Shown here: positions 28,627-37,412 of the stretch, piece by piece | Position numbering within the stretch: position 1 is the first letter of the stretch | Layout: the number at the start of each line of letters is the position of its first letter | Origin: DATFDN01 sp963762525 | GTDB taxonomy: Bacteria > Pseudomonadota > Alphaproteobacteria > Acetobacterales > Acetobacteraceae | DNA length: 64,000 bases | NCBI GenBank assembly: GCA_963762525.1 | Contig: CAVXKT010000011.1 | Span: 558,001-622,000, forward strand | Direction of reading: 5' to 3' | Position numbers and translations under genes: made by a program | Notes under the pieces: generated by a model | Seen by the model: the letters and a program-made list of their open reading frames with translations, nothing else | Told to the model about the DNA's origin: nothing | Databases searched by the model: none

Positions 28627-29848
28627 GTGTTATTGAAACTTCCGCTGCTGCATCGCGCCTGGCGCGCCTTGCCCGCCGGACCGCGTCGGCGCGTGCTGAC
28701 CCGTACCGCGGCGGTGCTGGCACCGCGCATCGCGCGTCCGGCGCCGACGGCGCGCGGCGTCATCGTCGCCGGCGAACTGACCCGCGCCTCGGGCCTCGGC
28801 GAGTGCGCGCGGCTGATGCTGCGGGCGTTGCAGATTTCGGGCGTGCCGACCGGGGCGCTCGACATCGGCGCCAAGCTGCCGGCGCATGCGGACGATCTGC
28901 CGCCGTGGCCCGAGACCATTCTTGCCGATGCGGCGCTGGTGCTGCACGTGAACGCGCCGCTGTTGCCGCTGGTGCTGGCGCGGTTGCCGCGCGGCCTGAC
29001 GCGCGGACGGCGCATCGTCGGCTTCTGGGCTTGGGAGCTGCCGTGCGTGAGCGCGGAATGGCGCGTCGGCGCGCGCTTCGTGCACGACGTCTGGGCGCCG
29101 TCGCAGTTCACCGCCGACGCCCTGGCCCGGCTCGGGCCGAGCGTGCGGACGGTGCCGCCGCCGCTGGCGGTGGCGCCGCCGCGGCCGGCGCCACTCGATC
29201 GCGCCGCCTTCGGCCTGCCGGCGGATGCGGTCGTCACGCTGGTCGGCTTCAATCTCGCCTCATCGTTCGTGCGCAAGAATCCGCTCGGAGCGGTCGCCGC
29301 GTTCCGCGCGGCGTTCGGTGATCGACGAGATCGGCTGCTGCTGCTCAAGGTGGGCAATCCGTCGCACGCGCCGCGCGATATGGCGATACTTGCCGCCGCC
29401 ATCGACGGCGCACCGAACATCCGCGTGGAGACGCGCACCATGCCGCCGGCGGAGGCGCATGCGCTCACCGCCGCCGCCGACATCATCCTGTCGCTGCATC
29501 GAAGCGAGGGGTTCGGCCTCGTGCCGGCCGAGGCGATGCTGCTCGGCCGGCCGGTGATCGCCACCGGCTGGTCGGGCAACATGACCTTCATGGATCAGGA
29601 TTGCGCGGCCCTGGTCGGCTATAGGCTGGTGCCCGCACGCGATCGGCGCGGCGTTTATGCAATCGCCGGCGCCGAGTGGGCGGAGCCGGACTTGGACCAG
29701 GCGAGCGCGTCGCTGCGGCGATTGGCCGATGCGCCGGAATTGCGCGATCCGGCTCGGCGAGGCGGGGCGTGCGGCGGCGCTGTCGCGGCTCGGCGCGGCG
29801 CCTCTCGCCGAGGCGGTACGCGCGCTCGGCGTAGCGATCCCGGCATGA
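28627..29848 (+). CDS. Glycosyltransferase family 4-like (one frame break)
   Basis: It is a GT-B glycosyltransferase of about 406 residues. The N-terminal half has G-E-L-T-R-A-S-G-L-G-E, the glycine-rich entry loop, and W-A-P-S-Q-F-T. The C-terminal half has the donor-binding S-L-H-R-S-E-G-F-G-L-V-P-A-E-A-M motif. A GTG at 28627 after GGAAAG was chosen; an ATG ten bases earlier is out of frame. Near 29755 one extra base switches the frame to the true C-terminus ending at 29848. The stop overlaps the next glycosyltransferase start. Sugar and acceptor are unknown; a surface polysaccharide role is inferred from neighbours. Confidence 0.82.
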
Positions 29849-30911
29849 GGGTTCTGGTCTGGCAATGGGGCCGTCGCGGCGCCGGGCCGCGTATCGCCGC
29901 CGCCCTCGCGCGCGGGCTCGACGGCTTGCCGGACACCGAGGCGCTGCTCGCGTTGTCGGCCGGGGCGGAGATTCTGTGCGCCCCGGACGCGCCGCGCTGC
30001 GATCTGCCGCTGCCGCTCTATCGCGGCCTCGTCGGGCTCGCGGGACGGGCGCTGCAAGCGCCCCGATTCGTCGGCGCCGCCGCACGATGGCTGCGCGCCA
30101 CACGCCCCGTCCTCGCCATCTGCGCCATGCCCGGCCCGCTCGATCTGCTGATGGTAGCGGCGCTGCGACGGGCGGAGATTCCGTTCGTGGTGGTGGCGCA
30201 CGATGCCCGATCGCATCCGGGCGATCGCGTGCCGGGACTGGCGGCTCCTTAACCGCGCCTTGCTGCGCCGCGCCGATGGCGTGGTCGCCTTGACCGAGCA
30301 TGTCGCGGCGGGCCTGCGGGCGCGCGGCGTGCCGCGGCGCGGGCGGCTGATCCGGATCGGGCTGCCGCCGCTCGGGGTCGGCGCCATGCCGTCAGGCGTC
30401 CCGCATGGCGGTCCGGTTCGCGTGCTCAGCTTCGGGCGGCTTGCTGGCCTACAAGGGGCTTGACCTGCTCGCCGATGCGCTCGGCGGCTTCGGGCCGTGG
30501 CCGGAGATGGAAATGCGGATCGTCGGACATGGACCCGAGAGCGCGGCGCTCGATGCGTTGCGCGCGCTGCCGAGCGTGCAGGTCGAGAATCGCTGGGTCG
30601 CCGAGGCCGATCTCGGCGCCCTGATCGGCTGGGCCGACCTGGTCGTGCTGCCCTATCGCGAAGCCAGTCAGAGCGGCGTCGCGGCGGTCGCGCTGGCGGC
30701 CGGGCGGCCGGTTCTGGCGACGCGCGTCGGCGGCCTGGTCGAACAGCTCGGCGCCGAGCCGCTGGCGCGGCTGTGCGACGCCGATCCCGCCAGCATCGCC
30801 GCCGCCCTGCACACGCTGCTGCGCGAACAACCTAGCGGCGCCGGCCGGGATGCGGATACGGCATGGCGGGAATTTGCGGCGCGTGTGATGGAGGCATTTC
30901 AGGAAACGTGA
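29845..30911 (+). CDS. Glycosyltransferase, GT4-like (two frame breaks)
   Basis: It is a second GT-B type enzyme of about 354 residues, overlapping the first by four bases. The N-terminus is M-R-V-L-V-W-Q-W-G-R-R-G. After a break near 30235 comes A-D-G-V-V-A-L-T-E-H, and after one near 30440 Y-K-G-L-D-L-L, V-G-H-G-P and W-A-D-L-V-V-L-P-Y-R-E-A-S-Q-S-G-V, the donor-binding region with the acidic E. Each break fits one extra base. It probably adds the next sugar in the same pathway as its neighbour. Confidence 0.78.
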
Positions 30912-30935
30912 GCGTTGCTGTGACCGCCATGGTTT

Positions 30936-30953
30936 GTTATACGCTTATATAAC
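30936..30953. promoter_or_regulatory. Inverted repeat upstream of the toxin-antitoxin genes
   Basis: GTTATA and TATAAC flank six bases in the short AT-rich spacer 15 bp before the antitoxin start. Toxin-antitoxin operons are normally repressed by the antitoxin at such a dyad, and the TATATAAC part could also be the -10 element. The site is inferred from symmetry and position. Confidence 0.5.
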
Positions 30954-30967
30954 TTCGGAGACCGATC

Positions 30968-31225
30968 ATGCACATGACTAAGCTCCGCAAGGTCGGCGGC
31001 TCGGTCATGTTGGCCGTGCCGCCTGCCCTTCTCGATATTCTCCACCTGACTCCCGGCGCGAAGGTTGGCTTGGCGGTCGATCATGGCCGTCTGGTGGTCG
31101 AACCGCAGGGCCGCCCGCGCTTCACGCTTGAGGAGCTGCTGGCCCAATGCGATGACTCGGCCGATCTGACCGACGAAGATCGCAAATGGCTCGATAGCAA
31201 GCCGGTCGGCGATGAGCTGATTTGA
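30968..31225 (+). CDS. Antitoxin, MazE/AbrB-type DNA-binding protein
   Basis: It is an 85-residue antitoxin with an AbrB/MazE-like N-terminal fold. It has K-L-R-K-V-G-G-S-V-M-L-A-V-P-P, then L-T-P-G-A-K-V-G-L-A-V, followed by an acidic C-terminal tail that would wrap the toxin (D-D-S-A-D-L-T-D-E-D). The stop overlaps the toxin start by one base as TGATG, and an inverted repeat lies upstream, so it is probably self-repressed. It neutralises the MazF-like ribonuclease encoded next. Confidence 0.88.
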   Translation: MHMTKLRKVGGSVMLAVPPALLDILHLTPGAKVGLAVDHGRLVVEPQGRPRFTLEELLAQCDDSADLTDEDRKWLDSKPVGDELI

Positions 31226-31557
31226 TGGAGCGAGGCGACATCTATCTCGTGTCGCTCGATCCGACGTCCGGCCACGAGCAGCGGGGCACGCGCCCCGTCC
31301 TGATAGTATCGCCGGGTGCGTTCAATCGCCTGACAAAAGTTCCCGTAGTGCTGCCCATCACGACCGGCGGCAATTTCACCCGTACCGCCGGATTTACGGT
31401 GTCCCTCATGGGAGCCGGGATGAAAATCACCGGGGTGGTCCGATGCGATCAGCCGCGCGCGCTGGACCTCGGTTCGCGTAACGCCAGGAAGCTTGAACGC
31501 GTGCCGCAGGCGATCATCGATGAAGCGTTGGCGAAGCTGGCCGCGATCCTCGAATGA
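31225..31557 (+). CDS. Type II toxin, MazF/PemK-type endoribonuclease
   Basis: It is a 110-residue mRNA-cleaving toxin. M-E-R-G-D-I-Y-L-V-S-L-D-P matches the PemK/MazF start, followed by R-G-T-R-P-V-L-I-V-S (catalytic Arg region), P-I-T-T-G-G-N-F-T-R, and a late C-D-Q-P-R-A-L-D. It is coupled to the antitoxin by a one-base overlap. The frame is intact although flanking genes contain breaks. Confidence 0.9.
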   Translation: MERGDIYLVSLDPTSGHEQRGTRPVLIVSPGAFNRLTKVPVVLPITTGGNFTRTAGFTVSLMGAGMKITGVVRCDQPRALDLGSRNARKLERVPQAIIDEALAKLAAILE

Positions 31558-31621
31558 GGACACTCGCTTGACTGGCCACCACACCCGGAACAAGGTTCAA
31601 CCGGTTTGCCGGGAGCCGATC

Positions 31622-32690
31622 ATGACCACCGTGCTGACGGATACTGACGAGTTTGCGGTTGAAACAACGGACGGACTTCGGCTGCCGCCGGACGAAATTG
31701 CGCGCGTCACCGGATGGGAGCACAAGCCGGAGGGCATGTGTCGCGGCCCGGTCTGCGTGCCGCTCAGCGGCGCCATGTCCGCGGGCGGGCGCATCGATCT
31801 CGCCGCCTTCTGGCGCCATCTCGGCAACCCGGTGTTGGCGAGCGAGGATGGCGATGTGTGGGTGCTCGGCACCGGCGCGGAGGAGCGCAACGCCGCCCTG
31901 GTCGGACTCCAGGGCGCCGGACATCACCTTGCCGGACCTAGTCGGCGTGCCACACACGCTCTCGGCGTTGCGCGGCAACAAGGTCTTCCTCACCACCTGG
32001 GCGTCCTGGTGAGGCTGTCGATTTGACCTGTCCGTGTGGCAGGACTTGTTCGACAGCCTCAAGGCCGAGAAATTCATGGTGGTCGCGGTCGCCGAGGAGA
32101 GCCGGGGTGCGGAGGCGGCGCGTCCGTGGATCGAGCAGGCCGCGCCCGCCTACTGGTGCCTGATCGACACCGACCATCGCCTGTCGGCGCTCTACGGCAT
32201 GGTGAACGTGCCGCAGTCGGTGTGGATCGACGCCGCCGGGCGCATCGTGCGCGGGCCGGAGAACGCCGGATCGACCGATCACTTCCGGCAGATGGACCTC
32301 CAGACCCGCACGCTGGCGCCGGAGCTTGCATCGGCGCGCAATGCGGCCCGCGCGCGCTATCTCGACGCCGTGCGCGATTGGGTGCGGACGGACAGTTACG
32401 CACTCGATCAGGATGCCGCGCGGGCGGCGCTGCCGCTCATAACGCCCGAGATCGCGCAAGCGCACGCGCATTTCCGCCTCGGCGTCCGGCTGCGGCGGCA
32501 CGCCAAGACGGCGGAGGCGGCGCGACATCTCGCCGAGGCCAGCCGGCTGCATCCGGATTCGTGGAACATGTTCCGCCAGGCGGCCGATCTCGAAGCCCCG
32601 GGCAACGCCAGTGGCGAGGCGTTCTGGGCGCGGGTGCGTGCGCTCGGCGACCGACCCTATTATCCGCCGCCCGATCTGCCGGGCTTCTGA
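31622..32690 (+). CDS. Redoxin/TlpA-like protein with in-frame TGA, probable selenoprotein (one frame break)
   Basis: It is a thioredoxin-fold redox protein of about 355 residues. A first domain (about 1-95) with C-R-G-P-V-C precedes the redoxin domain A-P-D-I-T-L-P-D-L. The active site reads T-T-W-A-S-W-[TGA]-G-C-R-F-D-L, where TlpA/ResA-type proteins have cysteine, and V-N-V-P-Q-S-V-W-I-D supplies the cis-proline. A helical C-terminal region of about 110 residues follows. The TGA at 32010-32012 lies within a SECIS-like structure, so selenocysteine is likely. A separate break near 31912 (extra G in CAGGGCG) changes frame 2 to frame 3; the downstream part continues in the same frame across the TGA to a normal stop. 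Without readthrough the protein would lose its thioredoxin fold. Confidence 0.72.
32010..32061 (+). promoter_or_regulatory. SECIS-like stem-loop spanning the in-frame TGA
   Basis: Bases 32010-32021 (TGAGGCTGTCGA) pair perfectly with 32050-32061 (TCGACAGCCTCA). Inside, CCTGTC (32027-32032) pairs with GGCAGG (32038-32043, one G-U) around the loop CGTGT. The apical loop starts 21 nt after the TGA, inside the spacing known for bacterial SECIS elements, where SelB binds a coding-region hairpin just downstream of UGA. This is inferred from structure only. Confidence 0.65.
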
Positions 32691-32692
32691 AC

Positions 32693-33095
32693 ATGGCGGA
32701 GACGGTGCCGCAGAATTTGATCGAACTCGCTTCCCTTCGCGCGCATGCTCGGCATCCGGGTGATCGAAGCGGGGCCGGAAATGGTGCGCGCCGAGATGCT
32801 GGTGCGCGAAGAACTCTGCACCCGCCCCGCGGTGCTGCACGGCGGGGCGGCGATGGCGCTTGCCGACACGCTGGGCGCGCTCGCCACCATGCTGAATTTG
32901 CCGCCGGGCGCCACCGGCACCACCACCCTCGAGAGCAAGACCAATTTCGTCGCCCCGGCGCCGGCCGGGGAGACCGTCAACGCCGAGTGCACGCCGGTCC
33001 ATCGCGGCCGGCGCACGCAGGTTTGGCAAACCCGCATCACCGTCGCGAGCGGCCGGCTGGTGGCGCTGGTGACGCAAACGCAACTGGTGTTGTGA
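32693..33095 (+). CDS. PaaI-type hotdog thioesterase (one frame break)
   Basis: It is a small acyl-CoA thioesterase of about 133 residues. The hotdog active-site helix is P-A-V-L-H-G-G-A-A-M-A-L-A-D (H-G-G with downstream Asp), followed by T-T-L-E-S-K-T-N-F. The N-terminus M-A-E-T-V-P-Q-N reads in frame 2 and the rest in frame 3. The change is near 32742, consistent with one extra base. It starts three bases after the redoxin gene, suggesting co-transcription. The substrate is unknown. Confidence 0.8.
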
Positions 33096-33104
33096 ACCCG
33101 GGTG

Positions 33105-34869
33105 TCAGCGACGCTCGGCCAACACCTCGAACACGTCGCCGCCGGTGTCCATGCCGACGATGTGGCGCTGATGCCAAAGCGCGTAGAACAGCAGCGTCCA
33201 CACCGCCTGCGCTTGCCGCCGTCCGGCGACCCGGAACAGCGCCACCACGCGCTCCGGCTCGGCGATCTCGGCAACGCCGGCCTGCGCCGCCACCAGCGGC
33301 CCGAGGCGGGCGCCGCGCGCATTGATCCACTCGCCCACCGGCACCGTGAAGCCGCGCTTCGGCGCGAACGGACGCGCCTCGGGCAGATGCTGCTCCAGCC
33401 AGCGGCGCAGCAGCCACTTGCCCAGGCCCTTGCGCAGCTTGAGCGAGTCCGGCAGCCGGAATGCGGCGGCGGCGACGGCGGGATCGAGAAACGGCGTGCG
33501 CCCCTCGACGCTATGCGCCATCAGGCATCGGTCGAGCTTCAACAGCAGATCGTGCGGCAGCCAATCGGCGATATCGGCCGCCTGCGCGGCGCCGAGCCGT
33601 GTGCCGCCACCCTCGGCGGCCCGCTGCTCGCTTGCGGCGAAGCCGTCGCGCCAGCCGTCCGGGCGCGCGCGCAGCACCTCGAGCCCATCGAAGACGCCGC
33701 GTCCGCGCATCAGCCGCCCGCCCAGCCACCACGGGCGCATGGCGCGGCGATAGCGGCCGTAGCCGGCGAACAGCTCGTCGCCCCCCTCGCCGCTAAGAAC
33801 GACTTTGACGTCCGCCCGCGCGCGGCGGGCCAAAAACCAGGTCGGGATGATCGCGTAGTCGGCCGCCGGGTCGTCCATGCAGGCGACGATTTCGGGCAGG
33901 TGGCGCCAGACCATCGCCTCGGTGATCTCGATCCCCTCGTGCTGCGCGCCGACGGCGGCGGCGACTGCTGCGGCATGCGCCCGCTCGTCGGCGGCGCCGG
34001 GGACGTCCCAGCCGGCGGTGAAGGCCAGCACGGGGGCACTGTTCAGCCGCGCCATGATCGCCAGCAACGCCGCGCTGTCGATGCCGCCGGAGAGAAACAT
34101 CCCGTACGGAACGTCGCTCCGCTGGTGCAGCAGCACGCTGCTCTCCAGCGCCCCGTCGAGCCGTTCCAGCGCGTCCGCCTCGGCGATGTCCTCCGGCCCA
34201 CCCACGGGAAGTGCGGCGATGCGGCGGCGATCGACGACATGGCCTTCGAGGCAGGTCAGCGTCTCGCCCGGCAGCACGCGGTCGATGCCGGCGAAAATCG
34301 TCTCCGCGCCGGTGGTGAATTGCATCTGCAACAGCTCATCGCGCGGGCCGCGGGCGCAGGCCCGGCGCGACCAGCCCGGCGGCGTGCAACGCCTGCGGCT
34401 CGGACGCGAAGGCGAGCCCGCGCGGCACCTGCGCCACGTAAAGCGGTTTCATGCCGAACGGGTCGCGCGAGAGAGTGACGGTGCGCGCGGCGCGGTCGTG
34501 GATCGCGATCGCGTACATACCGCGCAGCTCGCGGGCGAAATCGGCGCCCTCGCGACGGAACAGGTGCAGCGGCGGCTCGCAGTCGCTCTCGGTGTGGAAG
34601 GCCTGATCGGCGAGTTGCACGCGCAGCTCGCGGTAGTTGTAGATTTCCGCGTTGGCCACCAGCGTCGCCGGGCCGAGAAAGATCGGCTGGTCCCCGGTCG
34701 CCAGATCGATGATCGCCAGCCGATTTTGCGCCAGGGCGATGCGCCCGACGACGGCATGTCCGCTGCCGTCCGGCCCGCGATGCGACATGGCGCCGATCAG
34801 CCGCGCCAGGGTCGCCGCATCCGGCGGCGGCGCGCCGGAGGCGAGGATCAGCCCGGCGATGCCGCACAT
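33105..34869 (-). CDS. asnB: Asparagine synthetase (glutamine-hydrolysing), AsnB (one frame break)
   Basis: It transfers amide nitrogen from glutamine to aspartate or to another acid. M-C-G-I-A-G-L gives the Ntn-type Cys nucleophile after Met removal, and M-S-H-R-G-P-D-G completes the glutaminase site. The synthetase half has F-L-S-G-G-I-D-S-A (PP-loop) and L-S-G-E-G-G-D-E-L-F-A-G-Y. The halves are joined across a break near 34350 (one extra base), giving about 587 residues. AsnB paralogues often lie in surface-sugar or peptide gene clusters, and here it overlaps a glycosyltransferase start by one base, so its real acceptor may be an envelope precursor. Confidence 0.88.
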
Positions 34870-35897
34870 CAGGGCTTCTCCACGCCGGCGAGGAAGCCGC
34901 GCCAGCGTGCCACGACGGGGGCTTCCGCGAACTCGGTGTCGAACCGGGCGCGGGCCGCCGCCGCCAATTCGCGCGCGCCCGCCGCGTCCCGCAGCAGTGA
35001 CGCCAGCGCCTCGGCGAGCGCGGGTGGATCGTCCGGGGGCACCAGCAGCCCGTCCCGGCCGCTGCGGATCAGTTCGGCCGGGCCGTCGACTCCGGCGGCG
35101 ATCACCGGCAGACCCGCCGACCAGCCTTCGATCACCACGTTGCCCAGCGGTTCGCGGCGCGACGGACACACCAGGAGGCTGGAGGCCGCCAGCAGCGACG
35201 CCTGATCCTCGCACCAGCCCGGCATATGCACCCGCGCGGCCACGCCCTCGGCGCGCGCCAGGGCCGCCAGGGCGGCACGTTCGGTCCCCTCGCCGGCGAT
35301 CACCGCGTGTGCCGCCGGCAGCCGGGTGAGCGCGCGGATCAGCACGTCGAACGCCTTGTTCCGGTGCAACCGCCCGAGCGCGACGATGAGCGGCGCATCG
35401 TCCGGCACGCCGAGCGCGGACCGCCGCGTCGGCACCGCGCCCGCCATGTCCGGCACGAAGTTGGGCAGGAGATGGACGCGCGAGTCCGGCCAGCCGCGCG
35501 CGCGAATCCAATCGACGACACAGCGCGTATTGCCGATCAGGTGATCGCAGCGGCGAAAATTGCCGAGATCGTAGAAGCCGCCGAGCCGACCCGCGAGCAC
35601 CCATGGCCCGCGCGGGGCGAAGCGGGCGGCGCGGCTCATCCACGCCACCGCGACCCGGGGTGCGAAGCGGCGGAGCGCGCGGGCGAGGCGCGGCGCGGTC
35701 AGGAGATCAAGCGGGCCGCCGAAGCCGAGCTGCACCGGCGCCATGCCGCACGTCGCGAGCCGCCGCGCTCGCTCGGAGTGGCGACGGATCACCGGCAGCA
35801 CGACATCGCCCGCGCGCACCAGCGCCGCGCTTAGTCGCTCGAAGAACAGCTCCGCCCCGCCGACCGGAGCCCCGGCCATCACCTGCGCCACCCTCAT
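34869..35897 (-). CDS. Glycosyltransferase family 4
   Basis: It is a GT-B glycosyltransferase of 342 residues. A-P-V-G-G-A-E-L-F-F is the N-terminal glycine loop, V-A-L-G-R-L-H-R-N-K-A-F-D-V-L-I is the second-domain start, and S-R-R-E-P-L-G-N-V-V-I-E-G-W is the donor-binding E-x7-E motif. I chose the internal ATG at 35897 (M-R-V-A-Q-V-M) because the family starts there; the frame is open 20 codons further. It is upstream of and coupled to asnB (TGATG). Like the other two glycosyltransferases, it probably builds a cell-surface glycan. Confidence 0.88.
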   Translation of the reverse strand: MRVAQVMAGAPVGGAELFFERLSAALVRAGDVVLPVIRRHSERARRLATCGMAPVQLGFGGPLDLLTAPRLARALRRFAPRVAVAWMSRAARFAPRGPWVLAGRLGGFYDLGNFRRCDHLIGNTRCVVDWIRARGWPDSRVHLLPNFVPDMAGAVPTRRSALGVPDDAPLIVALGRLHRNKAFDVLIRALTRLPAAHAVIAGEGTERAALAALARAEGVAARVHMPGWCEDQASLLAASSLLVCPSRREPLGNVVIEGWSAGLPVIAAGVDGPAELIRSGRDGLLVPPDDPPALAEALASLLRDAAGARELAAAARARFDTEFAEAPVVARWRGFLAGVEKP

Positions 35898-35950
35898 CGC
35901 CTCCTGTATCCCTTCTTGCCGCGCCGTGCGCCAGGGGCCAATTTCCGGCC

Positions 35951-36778
35951 ATGACACGACTGGCTCACCTGCCGGCGCGAAGCGTGATCGAAATCACCGG
36001 CGAGGATCGGCTGGCATTTCTGCAAGGTCTGGTCTCCAACGACGTGGCCGAGGCGGCGCCGGGGCGCTGCGTGTGGGCGGCCCTGCTGACCCCGCAGGGC
36101 AAGTGGCTGGCCGACTTCTTCATCTTCGCCGAGGACGCGCGGTTGCTGCTCGACGTGGAGGCGGCGCAATCGGCGATGCTGGCGGCGCGGCTGTCGCGGT
36201 TCCGCTTGCGCTCGCGGGCGACGATCGCGCCGCTCGGATGGGCGGTCCACGCCGCCTGGGGCGAGGCGGCCCCCGACACGCCCCCCGACCAGGCGCGCGA
36301 CACGGCGGCCATCACCGCGCCCGATCCGCGGCTGCCGACGGCCGGGTGGCGGCTGCTCGCCCCGGCGCCGCTGGCGGCCAACGCCGCGGCCGACGATTAC
36401 GATCGGCACCGTCTGGCGTTGGGGCTGCCCGATGGATCGGCTGATCTGGAGGCGGAGAAGACGGTGTTGCTGGAGGCCGGCTTCGACGAGCTGCACGGCG
36501 TCTCCTGGGGCAAGGGCTGCTACATGGGCCAGGAGCTGACGGCGCGGACCAAGTATCGCGGCCTGGTCAAGCGCCGGCTGGTGCCGGTCGGCGTCACCGG
36601 CGCGCTGCCGGCGCCGGGCACACCCGTCCTGCGCGACGGCGCGGAGGTGGGGACGATGCGTTCGGGCGCGGGTGATCGGGGGATGGCGGTGCTGCGGCTG
36701 AGCGCGCTCGGCGAGCGCCTCGACTGCGGCGAGGCGAGCCTGGAGCCGCGCATTCCGACCTGGATGCGCCTGGAGTAG
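35951..36778 (+). CDS. ygfZ: Folate-binding protein YgfZ/GcvT-like, Fe-S cluster maintenance
   Basis: It is related to aminomethyltransferase GcvT and helps synthesis and repair of certain Fe-S enzymes through folate. The signature K-G-C-Y-M-G-Q-E is present and is diagnostic for YgfZ. The start M-T-R-L-A-H-L-P is an ATG 53 bases from the divergent glycosyltransferase start. The 275-residue length is typical and the frame is intact. Confidence 0.92.
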   Translation: MTRLAHLPARSVIEITGEDRLAFLQGLVSNDVAEAAPGRCVWAALLTPQGKWLADFFIFAEDARLLLDVEAAQSAMLAARLSRFRLRSRATIAPLGWAVHAAWGEAAPDTPPDQARDTAAITAPDPRLPTAGWRLLAPAPLAANAAADDYDRHRLALGLPDGSADLEAEKTVLLEAGFDELHGVSWGKGCYMGQELTARTKYRGLVKRRLVPVGVTGALPAPGTPVLRDGAEVGTMRSGAGDRGMAVLRLSALGERLDCGEASLEPRIPTWMRLE

Positions 36779-36839
36779 CCTCGGGCGCCAGCCCGCAAGG
36801 GAAACCGACCGCTCACCCCCTCAGCAATGGGCGCGCATC

Positions 36840-37412
36840 TTACCCTGGCCTGGCGGTCGGCCGGCCGTCGAACCAGACGCAATTGCGCGCCGCGTCGGCG
36901 ACCTCCACCGGGGAATGGTCCATCGCGGGCAGGAGCCGGCCGTCGATTGCGAACTGATAGTCAACGCTCAGGTCATCGCCGCCGGACTCGCGATAGTAGC
37001 AGTATTGACGCACGGGAGCCGGATTGTCGCTGCTGTCGTAATTCCATCCGGTGACGACCTCTCCCTTGCCATACGCGGTGCTCTTGAACACCGTGTAATT
37101 TGTGACCACCGGCGCCCCGGACCGCGGCATGCCGGTCATCCCCAACTGCGCCGCCGACGGGCGGACACCGGCTCCGGCCAGCGCCGTGGCGAACGCCCGC
37201 GCCATTTCCGCCACCGTCGGCCGGCGGTCCAGCAGGTAGGAGTAGCCGATCAAGGCGACGCCGGCGCCCAGTCCGAACATCAGCGACAGGGCGCCGAGAC
37301 CGATCAGAATCTCGCGGACCATCTGCGCGCGCAACCAGTGCTTCTCGGCGCCGATCCGCGAACGCACCGACCGCCAGAGCGTGCGCGTCTCAGGCGTGTT
37401 GGGCAAAAGCAC
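36840..37412 (-). CDS. Hypothetical membrane-anchored protein
   Basis: I do not recognise this 190-residue protein. It has one strong hydrophobic helix at about residues 35-60 (I-L-I-G-L-G-A-L-S-L-M-F-G-L-G) and a soluble C-terminal domain with Tyr/Asp-rich strands and three cysteines, probably periplasmic. Its start overlaps the end of the larger membrane gene upstream by about 23 bases, so the two are likely co-transcribed. No functional motif was seen. Confidence 0.6.
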   Translation of the reverse strand: MLLPNTPETRTLWRSVRSRIGAEKHWLRAQMVREILIGLGALSLMFGLGAGVALIGYSYLLDRRPTVAEMARAFATALAGAGVRPSAAQLGMTGMPRSGAPVVTNYTVFKSTAYGKGEVVTGWNYDSSDNPAPVRQYCYYRESGGDDLSVDYQFAIDGRLLPAMDHSPVEVADAARNCVWFDGRPTARPG

